From Lysobacter sp. CFH 32150 (lineage in GTDB: Bacteria > Pseudomonadota > Gammaproteobacteria > Xanthomonadales > Xanthomonadaceae), in assembly GCF_022758295.1 (NCBI RefSeq), contig NZ_JALDWJ010000001.1:124001-188000 (forward strand): DNA of 64,000 nucleotides, read 5' to 3'. The translations under genes and the position numbers were made by a program. Every line of letters begins with the position of its first letter. The stretch's first letter is position 1. Below the pieces are notes generated by a model, which saw only the letters and a program-made list of their open reading frames with translations, was not told where the DNA came from and searched no databases. Below, piece by piece: positions 37,913 through 46,153 of the stretch.

Positions 37913-38998
37913 TCAACCATTCCGCTGTTGGAAGTCGCGCATGAAGTCGGCCAGCGCCTGCACGCCCGCCTCCGGCATCGCGTTGTAGATCGAGGCGCGC
38001 ATGCCGCCGAGCGCACGGTGACCCTTGAGCGAGATCAGCCCGGCCGCGCCTGCTTCCTTGAGGAAGGGCTTGTCCAGTGCCTCGTCGTGCAGGAAGAACG
38101 GCACGTTCATGCGCGAACGCGCCGCCTTGGCGACTTCGTTGCGATAGAAGCCGCCGGAGTTGTCGATCACGTCGTACAGCAGCGTCGATTTGCGCGCGCT
38201 GCGACGGGCGAATTCCTCGACGCCACCTTCGGCCAGCATCCACTTCACGGTCAGGCCGAGCAGGTACCAGTTCCAGCTCGGCGGCGTGTTGAGCATGGAT
38301 TCGCCCTTCGCATGCGCACGGTAGTCGAGGATCTCTGCGCGCGGCTGGCCTGCGCGCTCCAACAGATCACGGCGGATGATGACGACGGTGATGCCGACCG
38401 GACCCAGGTTCTTCTGCGCGCCGGCGTAGATCACGCCGAACTTCGACACGTCCAACGGTTCGGAAGCGATGCTCGAGCTGAAGTCACCAAACAACGGGAT
38501 GTCGCCCACATCTGGAATGTCGCGGAATTCGACGCCATGGATGGTTTCATTGGCGGTGTAGTGGACGTAGGCCGCGTCCTTCGACAGCCCCCAGGTGTCA
38601 CGCGCGGGGATGTCGCGGAAACCTTCGGCCTCGCTGCTGGCGGCGACATTCGCGGCGACGTAGGGCTTGACCTGCTTCAGCGCGGTCTTGCCCCAGTGGC
38701 CGGTGACGACATAGTCGGCGGCCTGGCCCGGCGCGGCGAAGTTCAGCGGCAGGAGGGCCTGCACGGTGGTCGCGCCGCCGCCGAGGAACAGCACGGCGTA
38801 GCTGTCGGGGATCGACAACAGCTTGCGCAGGTCGGCTTCGGCTTCAGCGGCGACCTGGATGAATTCCGGCCCGCGATGGCTCAACTCGACGATCGACGCG
38901 CCCGCGCCATGCCACTCCAGCATTTCCGCCTGGGCTTGCTGCAGGACGGTTTCGGGAAGGGCGGCGGGGCCGGCGCTGAAATTGTGTGCTCGTGACAT
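37913..38998 (-). CDS. serC: Phosphoserine aminotransferase
   Basis: 361 residues. [23 protein letters not shown] is the classical SerC opening; PLP lysine lies in [25 protein letters not shown] and the [15 protein letters not shown] terminus also fit. It makes 3-phosphoserine (serine synthesis) and 4-phosphohydroxythreonine (PLP synthesis). It heads the serC-pheA-hisC-aroA operon. A longer upstream frame adds a non-homologous leader and is rejected. Confidence 0.97.
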   Translation of the reverse strand: MSRAHNFSAGPAALPETVLQQAQAEMLEWHGAGASIVELSHRGPEFIQVAAEAEADLRKLLSIPDSYAVLFLGGGATTVQALLPLNFAAPGQAADYVVTGHWGKTALKQVKPYVAANVAASSEAEGFRDIPARDTWGLSKDAAYVHYTANETIHGVEFRDIPDVGDIPLFGDFSSSIASEPLDVSKFGVIYAGAQKNLGPVGITVVIIRRDLLERAGQPRAEILDYRAHAKGESMLNTPPSWNWYLLGLTVKWMLAEGGVEEFARRSARKSTLLYDVIDNSGGFYRNEVAKAARSRMNVPFFLHDEALDKPFLKEAGAAGLISLKGHRALGGMRASIYNAMPEAGVQALADFMRDFQQRNG

Positions 38999-39253
38999 GA
39001 ATGAGGTCCTCGACTCGACGAAAAGTGGCTTGCGGCACACGCTTGCGCGGAGGTCCGGCAGAAAGCCGGAAACGGCGCAAACTTGGGTCGGCAAGGCGAG
39101 GGACGGCAGGCCAGGCGGGGGTTGTGCAGCAGAGCTAGTATGCCGCAGCGCAATACACGATGGCGCGATTGTTGCCCTCGCAACTTTCCCGCATCCGACG
39201 GGTCGGAAAAGACGTAGCTTCCCGAGGAAACCAACTATTCCCGGAGCGAACCG

Positions 39254-40222
39254 ATGTCCCTGCGAGACGCCCTGCGGATTCCTTCCGCCGCCATCACCGA
39301 CGAAGCTGTCTACCATGACCGCCGCCGCCTGCTCGCTGCCTTCGCGGCGACACCCGCACTGACCTTGGCCGGCTGCGCCGACGCCGAGCCACCGCCTGCG
39401 GCCAAGGTCACGATCACGCCCGCACAGGCGAAATCCGGCTTCCGCACTGCCGAAGAGCTCACCCGCTACCAGGACGTCACCAGCTACAACAATTTCTACG
39501 AATTCGGCACCGGCAAGGTCGATCCCTCACGCGCGGCTAAGACGTTGCGGACCAGCCCCTGGTCCGTCGCAGTAGGCGGCGAGTGTGCCAAGCCTGGTCG
39601 GATCGCGCTCGAGGATCTGCTCAAGGGCTTCAAACCGGAAGAACGCATCTATCGGCTGCGCTGCGTCGAAGGCTGGTCGATGGTGATCCCATGGCTCGGC
39701 GTGCCACTCGGCGACGTGCTCAAACGTTTCCAGCCGACTTCAAAGGCGAAATACGTCGCCTTCACTACCCTCGGCGATCCGCAACAGATGCCGGGCATCC
39801 GTTACCCGGTGCTGGACTGGCCGTATCGCGAAGGCCTGCGCATCGACGAGGCCATGCATCCGCTCGCCTTCCTTGCCACCGGCCTGTACGGCAAAGCTCT
39901 GCCGCAGCAGAATGGCGCCCCACTGCGCCTGCTGGTGCCATGGAAATACGGCTTCAAGGGCATCAAATCGATCGTCGCCATCGATTTCGTCGAGAAGATG
40001 CCGGAAACCGCCTGGCACCAATCGCAGCCGAGCGAATATGGCTTCTTCTCCAACGTCAATCCGACCGTCGATCACCCGCGTTGGAGCCAGAAGTCAGAGC
40101 GCCGCATCGCCGGCAGCGCGAGCAAGCTGTTCGCCGAACGCATCCCGACGAAGCTGTTCAACGGCTACGCCGAGCAGGTGGCATCGCTCTACGCGGGCAT
40201 GGATCTGAAGAAGTGGTTCTGA
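39254..40222 (+). CDS. msrP: Protein-methionine-sulfoxide reductase, molybdopterin subunit MsrP
   Basis: 322 residues. A twin-arginine signal ([22 protein letters not shown], about 22-43) is followed by the oxidoreductase molybdopterin fold. The Mo-ligand cysteine is in [15 protein letters not shown]. MsrP repairs oxidised methionines in periplasmic proteins, fed with electrons by MsrQ, whose gene lies downstream after a repeat-filled gap. Length and C-terminus ([16 protein letters not shown]) match the family. Confidence 0.96.
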   Translation: MSLRDALRIPSAAITDEAVYHDRRRLLAAFAATPALTLAGCADAEPPPAAKVTITPAQAKSGFRTAEELTRYQDVTSYNNFYEFGTGKVDPSRAAKTLRTSPWSVAVGGECAKPGRIALEDLLKGFKPEERIYRLRCVEGWSMVIPWLGVPLGDVLKRFQPTSKAKYVAFTTLGDPQQMPGIRYPVLDWPYREGLRIDEAMHPLAFLATGLYGKALPQQNGAPLRLLVPWKYGFKGIKSIVAIDFVEKMPETAWHQSQPSEYGFFSNVNPTVDHPRWSQKSERRIAGSASKLFAERIPTKLFNGYAEQVASLYAGMDLKKWF

Positions 40223-40400
40223 GTCATTCCCGCGTAGGCGGGAATCCAGCGACTTTGCTTTTGTTCGTCATTCCGGCGAAAGCCAGAATCCCGCCTTCGC
40301 CGTTGCACTTGCCGTCATCCCGCCGAAAGCCGGGATTTCTGATCTTGCCGTTGCTTTCACAGCTTGAAGACACTGGATTCCCGCCTACGCGGGAATGACG
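40223..40400 (+). repeat. Four palindromic GTCATTCCCGC..GCGGGAAT repeat units between msrP and msrQ
   Basis: Units lie at 40223-40249, 40266-40293, 40313-40341 and 40373-40400. Units 1 and 4 are inverted copies of one another (GTCATTCCCGCGTAGGCGGG / CCCGCCTACGCGGGAATGAC); units 2 and 3 carry GGCGAAAGCC and CCGAAAGCCGG variants in the same orientation as unit 1. This is the widespread ATTCCCGC..GCGGGAATGAC palindrome type. It separates msrP from msrQ by 191 bases and could tune expression of the second gene. Confidence 0.85.
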
Positions 40401-40413
40401 ACTCGGATGTTCC

Positions 40414-41055
40414 ATGCCTCGCACATCCACACGCATCATCGTCGCGAAAACCCTGCTCCACGCCGCGGCACTGACCCCGATGGCGATCCTCGCGACGCAG
40501 GTCTGGGAGGTCTATCGCACTGGCAACGACGCCCTCGGCGCCGATCCGGTGGCGGAGATCGAACACCGTCTTGGCCTGTGGGCGCTGCGTCTGCTGATGG
40601 CAACGCTGGCGATCACACCGCTGCGACAGCTGACTGGCCAGCCAGTGCTCATCCGCTTCCGGCGCATGCTCGGCCTGTACGCGTTCTTCTACGCCTGCGT
40701 CCACTTCTCGGCCTACCTGGTGCTCGATTTACGCGGCTACTGGACGCAGATCTTCGAGGAAATCGCCAAGCGCCCTTACATCACCGTCGGTTTCAGCGCC
40801 TGGTTGTTGCTGCTGCCGCTGGCCATCACCTCGACCACCGGCTGGATCCGTCGTCTCGGACGCAACTGGACACGCCTGCACAAGCTGGTCTATGCCGCCG
40901 GCGTCCTCGCCGTCCTGCATTTCTGGTGGCTGGTGAAATCCGATATCCGCGAACCGGCGTTGTACGCAACCATCCTGGCGCTGCTGCTCGGCTGGCGAGC
41001 GTGGAAATGGGCGGTACGGACTAGATCGACGAGCCAAAGAGCAGCAACGCGCTGA
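40414..41055 (+). CDS. msrQ: Heme-containing membrane subunit MsrQ
   Basis: 213 residues with six membrane helices (ferric-reductase-like domain). Heme-ligand histidines are in HRLGLWALRLL, FYACVHFSAYL and HKLVYAAGVLAVLHF. RRMLGLYAFFYACVH and KRPYITVGFSAW are typical MsrQ segments. It passes electrons from the respiratory chain to MsrP. Its last 35 bases overlap the convergent FHA-domain gene. Confidence 0.95.
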   Translation: MPRTSTRIIVAKTLLHAAALTPMAILATQVWEVYRTGNDALGADPVAEIEHRLGLWALRLLMATLAITPLRQLTGQPVLIRFRRMLGLYAFFYACVHFSAYLVLDLRGYWTQIFEEIAKRPYITVGFSAWLLLLPLAITSTTGWIRRLGRNWTRLHKLVYAAGVLAVLHFWWLVKSDIREPALYATILALLLGWRAWKWAVRTRSTSQRAATR

Positions 41056-41854
41056 GCCCCGCTGCAATCAGCAACGCCGCCAACAACAACCACGGCAACC
41101 TGCGCGCCGTCTGCGGCAACGTTGCAGGCCGCGGGTGCACGACCGCTGCCGGTCCTTCTTCGACCGCCGGCGGCAATGCATCGCGGGCGCTGGCCGGGCG
41201 CCCGGGGGACTCGATGGTGAAACGCTGGTGCGCGTCGAACACGACCTGGTCGCCGACATGCAGCACGGCATCCCGCACAGGTTCGCCGTTGACGACGCTG
41301 CCCTCGCCACCACCGAGGTCGCGTAGCAACACCAGGTCACCGTGCGGCTCGATACGGGCATGGCGTTCGGCAAAAGCCGGATCATCGATGCGGATGTCGC
41401 ATTCGGAGCCGCTACCGACCAGCCGCGAGCGGTCGAGAGTGAAGCTACGACCGTGGTATTGACCGCCGACGCCACGCAGCACGATGCGCTGGTCTCCTTC
41501 CACTGCCCCCGCAATGTTATTCGGCGGCAACTTGGCGATGGCCGGGGTGTGTGCGGCCAGCAACAACAACTCGATGCCATCGACGTAGACCGCGTCGCCG
41601 ACGCGCAGCATCGCCATCGATCGCACCGGGCGGCCGTTGATGTGCACGCCGCGTGCCTTCGGGTCGAGCTTCATCCACACGCCGCGACGATCGACGCAGA
41701 ACTGCACCAGCGCGTTGCCGTGTTCTCCCACCAGGCCGAGCGTGCCGTCGGGCGTGCGGCCAATGCCATGCACGCCCGGACCAAGCGCGAGGTCGGGATG
41801 GGGATGGTTCGCAAATCGCAGGCGCAGAGAGTTCACAGCGCGGAAATCTATCAC
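41021..41854 (-). CDS. Membrane protein with two FHA-type domains
   Basis: 277 residues: a degenerate FHA-like domain (about 20-105, GRTPDGTLGLVG, HINGRPVRSMAMLRVGD), a canonical FHA domain (115-215, RLVGSGSECDIRI, AERHARIEPHGD, VVNGEPV with the phosphothreonine-reading R, S/RH and N positions) and a C-terminal membrane helix (about 250-273), giving a tail-anchored protein facing the cytoplasm. The start is GTG at 41854; a GTG at 41836 is the alternative. Partner kinase unknown; none is nearby. Confidence 0.85.
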   Translation of the reverse strand: MIDFRAVNSLRLRFANHPHPDLALGPGVHGIGRTPDGTLGLVGEHGNALVQFCVDRRGVWMKLDPKARGVHINGRPVRSMAMLRVGDAVYVDGIELLLLAAHTPAIAKLPPNNIAGAVEGDQRIVLRGVGGQYHGRSFTLDRSRLVGSGSECDIRIDDPAFAERHARIEPHGDLVLLRDLGGGEGSVVNGEPVRDAVLHVGDQVVFDAHQRFTIESPGRPASARDALPPAVEEGPAAVVHPRPATLPQTARRLPWLLLAALLIAAGLSALLLFGSSI

Positions 41855-41922
41855 GCACCCACGCTTTCACGCAGCGCCACGTGGCGGCACAATGGCGCCG
41901 TCCACGCGCCGGAGCCCTTTGC

Positions 41923-42198
41923 ATGTCCCATATCGACATTCGCCACGATCACTCGCTGCCGATCAAACAGGCGCGCAAGGCAGTCGAGGAGGTTGCGAAG
42001 AAACTGGCCGACCGTTTCGATATGGACTACGCCTGGGACGGCGACATCCTCAATTTCAATCGTTCCGGAGTCGATGGCCACATCGCGCTCGGACCGAAGC
42101 ATCTGCAAGTGACCGCCAAGCTCGGTTTCTTCCTCTCGGCGCTGAAGGGGCCGATCGAACAGGAGATCAAGCGTTATCTCGACGAACGCTTTTCCTGA
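41923..42198 (+). CDS. Polyhydroxyalkanoic-acid-system (PHA_gran_rgn) family protein
   Basis: 91 residues. The sequence MSHIDIRHDHSLPIKQARKAV with VDGHIALGPKHLQVTAKLGFFL matches the small family named for its location near polyhydroxyalkanoate granule genes (PF09650/TIGR02610 by memory). Function unknown. The last 25 bases overlap the convergent FFLEELY gene. No PHA synthase lies in the window, so the PHA link rests on the family name and on nearby phasins. A longer upstream frame is a shadow. Confidence 0.85.
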   Translation: MSHIDIRHDHSLPIKQARKAVEEVAKKLADRFDMDYAWDGDILNFNRSGVDGHIALGPKHLQVTAKLGFFLSALKGPIEQEIKRYLDERFS

Positions 42199-42914
42199 GC
42201 AACGGCGAAAGGATCCGGGTCGCCGGCGAACAGGCGGCGTGAAACGGTACGTTCGCTGCGTTCGATCTCGTCGAGGAAGGCGCTCACATCGCCGAGCCGG
42301 GTGAAAGCACCGACGCCGCGTTCGAGGAAGCCTTGCAACTCGCCCAGCCCCGCAGCCTCGGCCGGGCCACGGGACAGCCTGAGCAGTATCCCCACGCCGG
42401 GCAGTCGCAGCGCGCTGGCGAGGCCATTGCCGACATCACGAATCAGATCGATCTGACGCGAGCGCAAGTGTGGCAGCCCGACTGCGCGGTAAGCCTCGGC
42501 GTACAGCGCTTCGTCCAGACGCTTGCGTGCGGGCGCCAACTGCTGCAATGCCGCAGCCATGCGCAGGTCGAAGGCCTGGGCGAGCGCGCCGAGTTCGATG
42601 CCGAAGGCCACCGTTTCCAGCAAAGACGCTGGCAACAGCCGTTGCATCATCGGGATCACGCGGGCGATGTCGGCATCGCGACGGCTGAAGTCATGGTCGC
42701 CGTAGACATCGGCCAGAAAAAAGCGGATCGCCGGGCCTTGCCGCGAATCCTCTAGCAGACGCCGGAAACTGCGCTCCAGTCGTTGCGCCTGCCAACGGCG
42801 CAGTTCGCCAAGCCAACGCAGCTTGTTGCGCGGTTCGCGTTGCGGGTCGTGCAGGGCCTGATGGCAGGCCAGGCGACGCTGCAGGCGGCGGGACAGGTCG
42901 AGACTGCGCGACAT
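42174..42914 (-). CDS. FFLEELY-motif family protein, function unknown
   Basis: About 246 residues, all alpha-helical by composition. The motif RFFLADVYGDHDF (about 65-77) is the counterpart of the FFLEELYGPKDF motif of a conserved xanthomonad family (recalled). Other features are Arg/Leu-rich amphipathic helices and no signal or membrane helix. The start is uncertain: ATG at 42914 (MSRSLDLS) or ATG at 42959, neither with a good ribosome-binding site. It is divergent from the patatin gene. Confidence 0.8.
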   Translation of the reverse strand: MSRSLDLSRRLQRRLACHQALHDPQREPRNKLRWLGELRRWQAQRLERSFRRLLEDSRQGPAIRFFLADVYGDHDFSRRDADIARVIPMMQRLLPASLLETVAFGIELGALAQAFDLRMAAALQQLAPARKRLDEALYAEAYRAVGLPHLRSRQIDLIRDVGNGLASALRLPGVGILLRLSRGPAEAAGLGELQGFLERGVGAFTRLGDVSAFLDEIERSERTVSRRLFAGDPDPFAVAQEKRSSR

Positions 42915-43064
42915 GCGGGAATCATCTGTTGCGCGGGTGGGGGTCGCAAGGGTGGGCATCTCCGTTGTACAGCCCCAGAACCAGCCCAGAACCTAGAACC
43001 GACAGCCCAGAACCCGACTCGGCAACCCGCTACACTCGCTCGACTCCCCTCGCAGTCCCTGCCC

Positions 43065-44309
43065 ATGCTGTCACTCCATCCGGCCCTCCACCGGGCCAAG
43101 CCCAGCGATGCCCCGCCGAAGATCGGCCTGGCGGTCGCCGGTGGCGGACCAATCGGCGGCATGTACGAGCTCGGCGCGCTGCGCGCGATGGACGAGGCGC
43201 TCGATGGCCTCGACCTGACCCGCCTCGATTGCTATGTCGGCGTCAGCTCCGGCGCGTTCCTCGCCGCCGGTCTCGCCAACCGCATGAGCACGGCCGAGAT
43301 GTGCCGGATCTTCATCACCGGCACCAGCGACGACGTGCAGTTCCGTCCGGAAGCCTTCCTGCGCCCTGCGTTTTTCGAATATCTGCGCCGCGCTGCCAGC
43401 CTGCCGCGGCTGGCGATGGCCTGGTCACGCGACCTGCTGTTCGCCTCCAGCGATTCGCGTTGGTCGGACCTGATCACGCGCTTCGGTGGGTTGGTCCCGA
43501 CCGGCCTGTTCGACAGCAGCGAAGTCGAACGCTTCCTCCGCGACGTGTTCACCCGCCGTGGCCGCAGCAACGATTTCCGCGAGCTCCCGGCACCGCTGTA
43601 CGTGGTCGGCGTGGACCTCGACAGCGGCGAAGCCGTTCGCTTCGGTGGTCCGGGCTGGGATGACGTACCGATCTCCAAAGCGGTGCAGGCCAGTGCTGCC
43701 CTGCCCGGTCTGTACGCGCCAGTCGATATCCGTGGTCGCCACTTCGTGGACGGCGCCCTGCGCCGCACCATGCATGCCTCCGTGGTGCTGGAACAGGGCA
43801 TCGACCTGCTGATCGGCATCAACCCGCTGGTGCCTTTCGATTCCAGTCGCGCCAAGCGCAATCCCGACGGCATCGACCATCGCCTGTCGGAAGGCGGCCT
43901 GCCGGTGGTGTTGTCGCAGACCTTCCGCACCTTGTTGCAATCGCGCATGCAGGTGGGGCTGGCGAAGTACCGGCAGCAGTATCCGGACATCGACCAGCTG
44001 ATCTTCGAGCCGAACAGCGATGATGGTGAGTTGTTCTTCACCAACGTTTTCAGCTTCGCCGCGCGCCGCCGCGTGTGCGAGATGGCCTATCGCAACACCC
44101 TTGCCGACCTGCGGAAGCATGCCGACACGTTGCGGCCAGTACTGGCCGCCCACGGCATCGCGCTACGCGATGACGTGATCAATGACGAGCATCGTTCGAT
44201 CCTCGATGGCTTGGCGCCGCCTCCGCGCAGCACCGAAACCACCGCACGTCTGCGCCGTGCGCTGGACGAAGTCGACCACCTGGTCGCCACGCGCCGCAAG
44301 CGAGGCTGA
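43065..44309 (+). CDS. Patatin-like phospholipase
   Basis: 414 residues. The patatin signature is complete: glycine-rich oxyanion loop AVAGGGPIGGMYELG (about 24-37), nucleophile Ser61 in GVSSGAF and the catalytic Asp in FVDGALRR. No signal peptide is visible, so it is predicted cytoplasmic or peripheral, unlike secreted ExoU or PlpD types. It probably hydrolyses phospholipid or neutral-lipid acyl esters; location between the granule-region gene and a phasin suggests lipid-droplet or granule turnover, which is inference. A frame extending upstream over the FFLEELY gene is not used. Confidence 0.92.
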   Translation: MLSLHPALHRAKPSDAPPKIGLAVAGGGPIGGMYELGALRAMDEALDGLDLTRLDCYVGVSSGAFLAAGLANRMSTAEMCRIFITGTSDDVQFRPEAFLRPAFFEYLRRAASLPRLAMAWSRDLLFASSDSRWSDLITRFGGLVPTGLFDSSEVERFLRDVFTRRGRSNDFRELPAPLYVVGVDLDSGEAVRFGGPGWDDVPISKAVQASAALPGLYAPVDIRGRHFVDGALRRTMHASVVLEQGIDLLIGINPLVPFDSSRAKRNPDGIDHRLSEGGLPVVLSQTFRTLLQSRMQVGLAKYRQQYPDIDQLIFEPNSDDGELFFTNVFSFAARRRVCEMAYRNTLADLRKHADTLRPVLAAHGIALRDDVINDEHRSILDGLAPPPRSTETTARLRRALDEVDHLVATRRKRG

Positions 44310-44420
44310 TCAAACTCAGCTGGCCCGTTTCGCAGGTGGTGCGGCTGTTGGGTGGTGTGATTGCTCTAGACGCGGGCGCGATCCTGCTTACGCAATCACT
44401 CACCGCCCATGGAGGGCTGC

Positions 44421-44942
44421 ATGGCCAAGCTGAAGAAGAGCGCTAAGAAATCGCCTGGCAAAGGCGGGGCTGCCGGCAATGCCAATGCCCAGGCCCACGC
44501 GGAGCGCCTGCACAGAGGCCTGAGCGAATCCGCGCAGCAGATTTGGTTGGCTGGCGTCGGTGCGTTCGGTCGTGCTCAAGCCGAAGGTGCCAAATTGTTC
44601 GAGGCGCTGGTCAAGGAAGGCCTGAACCTGGAGCAGACGGCGCGCAAATTCGCCGGTGGCCAGGCCGAGGTGGTCCGTGACGCGGTCGAAAGCCGCGTTG
44701 GCTCGGCACGCGAACGCGCCGCCGACACCTGGGACCGTCTCGAGAAGGTGTTCGAAGATCGCGTGCAGCGCGCGCTGATCAAGCTCGGTGTGCCGAGCCG
44801 CGACGATCTTGGTGCCCTGGTCGATCGCGTCGATGCGCTGAATGCCGAGCTGCGCAAATTCGGCGTCGCACCGACGAAGCCGGCCGCGCGCAAAGCACCC
44901 GCCAAGAAAGCAGTGAAGAAGGCCGCCAAGAAGTCCGCCTGA
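44421..44942 (+). CDS. Phasin family protein (PhaF/PhaI-like), copy 1
   Basis: 173 residues. A central amphipathic helical region (about 35-130) with SAQQIWLAGVGAFGRAQAEGAKLFEALVKEG is the phasin signature; LGVPSRDDLGALVDRVDALNAEL is a coiled coil, and the Lys/Ala-rich tail (AKKAVKKAAKK) is the histone-like extension of PhaF. Phasins coat PHA granules and can tether them to DNA. The ATG at 44421 (MAKLKKSAKK) fits; GGAGGG lies upstream. A second phasin lies 5 kb away on the other strand. Confidence 0.93.
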   Translation: MAKLKKSAKKSPGKGGAAGNANAQAHAERLHRGLSESAQQIWLAGVGAFGRAQAEGAKLFEALVKEGLNLEQTARKFAGGQAEVVRDAVESRVGSARERAADTWDRLEKVFEDRVQRALIKLGVPSRDDLGALVDRVDALNAELRKFGVAPTKPAARKAPAKKAVKKAAKKSA

Positions 44943-44980
44943 TCTGACAACGTGGCGCGTTATGCGCGCCACCCGCTTCT

Positions 44981-45043
44981 GCCCGCCAGTCCGTACACAC
45001 CGTAGCTCCCCTCCCCTTACGGTTCCGGATTGGCGGGCTTTTC
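44981..45043 (+). terminator. Probable terminator after phasin copy 1
   Basis: GCCCGCCA (44981-44988) pairs with TGGCGGGC (45031-45038), followed by TTTTCT; the loop is long (about 40 bases). A separate hairpin GTGGCGCG / CGCGCCAC lies at 44952-44972 with no T-run. Confidence 0.55.
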
Positions 45044-45131
45044 TATGGCCCCGCTCGGGCTCTCGATAGCATCGACTACGCATCGGCTGGCGTATATTCC
45101 GCAGGTCCCCTGCTGTGGAATCGCCTGACGC

Positions 45132-46106
45132 ATGTCCGTGAGTTCCCTCCTACTGGCCTTGATCGTCGCGCTGGCGCTGGGCGCTGGCGGCACTTTCTAC
45201 TTCTGGAACCTGCGTCGCCGCCAGGATGAGGCGACCGCCGGCACGCGCGCGCTCGCAGCAATGCGCTGGCGCGAGTTCTCGCACTTCGTGCTCGACGCCA
45301 TGCGTCATCGCGGTTACGACTTGCTGACTACTGATGACGAGGCGGAGCGCGGCCAACAGACCGAGTTCATGCTGTCAAAGAACGGCCAGCGCTTCCTCCT
45401 GAGCTGCAAGCACGGTGCCGCGTATCGACTCGCCGCACCAGCTGTCGCCGAGCTTGCTGCCAACATCCGCTTCCAGGGCGTCAGTGGCGGTCTGCTGGTC
45501 ACGCCGGGGCAGATTGAGCCCGAGGCGCGGGCGCCCGCGGCTGAAGCGAAGATCACACTGATCGACGGCGAGACGCTTTGGCCGGAGATCGCGCCCTTGC
45601 TTCCGCACTCGCTCCGCGATGCATCACGCCACGCTGCCGACGCACGTGCGAAACGCCAAATCGGGCTGACCTGGGCCGGAGCCATCGTGGTCGGTTTTGC
45701 GCTCGCGCTACTGACTGGTGGCAGCAGCGATTCGCAACCCGAGCCTGGTCCTAAACCTGCCGCTGCCACACCCGCACCGACGGCTCTGCCCGTCGCTGCA
45801 GCTCCTGTCGCCGAAGCTCCCGTCGCTGTACCGATGACTGGCATTCCGGCCAACTCACCGGAAGAGGAAGAGCAGCAGCGTGTCGCCGTCGTCCGCAAGC
45901 TGTCGTCCCTACCCGGTATTGACCGCGCCATGTGGTCGACCAAGTCCACATTGTTGGTGAACCTGGACGATGGCACATCCGACATGCTTACCGAGGTCTG
46001 TGCGGTGCTGGAGCGCTACGACAACCTGCGCACGTCCCGCGTACAGTTGCAGCCGCCGCCGGGGAGTACGCAGGCTGTGCGGTTCCGGCAGTGCCGAACC
46101 AATTGA
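45132..46106 (+). CDS. Two-helix membrane protein with a restriction-endonuclease-like (Mrr-type) domain
   Basis: 324 residues: membrane helix 5-25, a cytoplasmic Mrr_cat-like domain (45-155: WREFSHFVLDAMRHRGYDL, RFLLSCKHGAAYRL, GVSGGLLVTPGQ, LIDGETLWPEI), membrane helix 178-197, a Pro/Ala linker (200-240) and a small C-terminal domain (245-324). The PD-(D/E)xK core is altered: the usual Q/ExK is Ser91-Cys92-Lys93, so nuclease activity is doubtful. It may be a structural or regulatory use of the fold. No methylase is nearby. Confidence 0.8.
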   Translation: MSVSSLLLALIVALALGAGGTFYFWNLRRRQDEATAGTRALAAMRWREFSHFVLDAMRHRGYDLLTTDDEAERGQQTEFMLSKNGQRFLLSCKHGAAYRLAAPAVAELAANIRFQGVSGGLLVTPGQIEPEARAPAAEAKITLIDGETLWPEIAPLLPHSLRDASRHAADARAKRQIGLTWAGAIVVGFALALLTGGSSDSQPEPGPKPAAATPAPTALPVAAAPVAEAPVAVPMTGIPANSPEEEEQQRVAVVRKLSSLPGIDRAMWSTKSTLLVNLDDGTSDMLTEVCAVLERYDNLRTSRVQLQPPPGSTQAVRFRQCRTN

Positions 46107-46153
46107 ACAAGTGGTTGATCACGTAGCGGTATTGGTGGTCGATAAAACCACAC

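Noticed and set aside
36578-38995. 805-codon open frame opposite pheA and serC
   Set aside because: It spans two real genes and their junction on the other strand; a GC artefact.
45132-46106. Restriction-modification system
   Set aside because: No methylase or specificity gene is nearby and the catalytic residues of the Mrr-like domain are altered.
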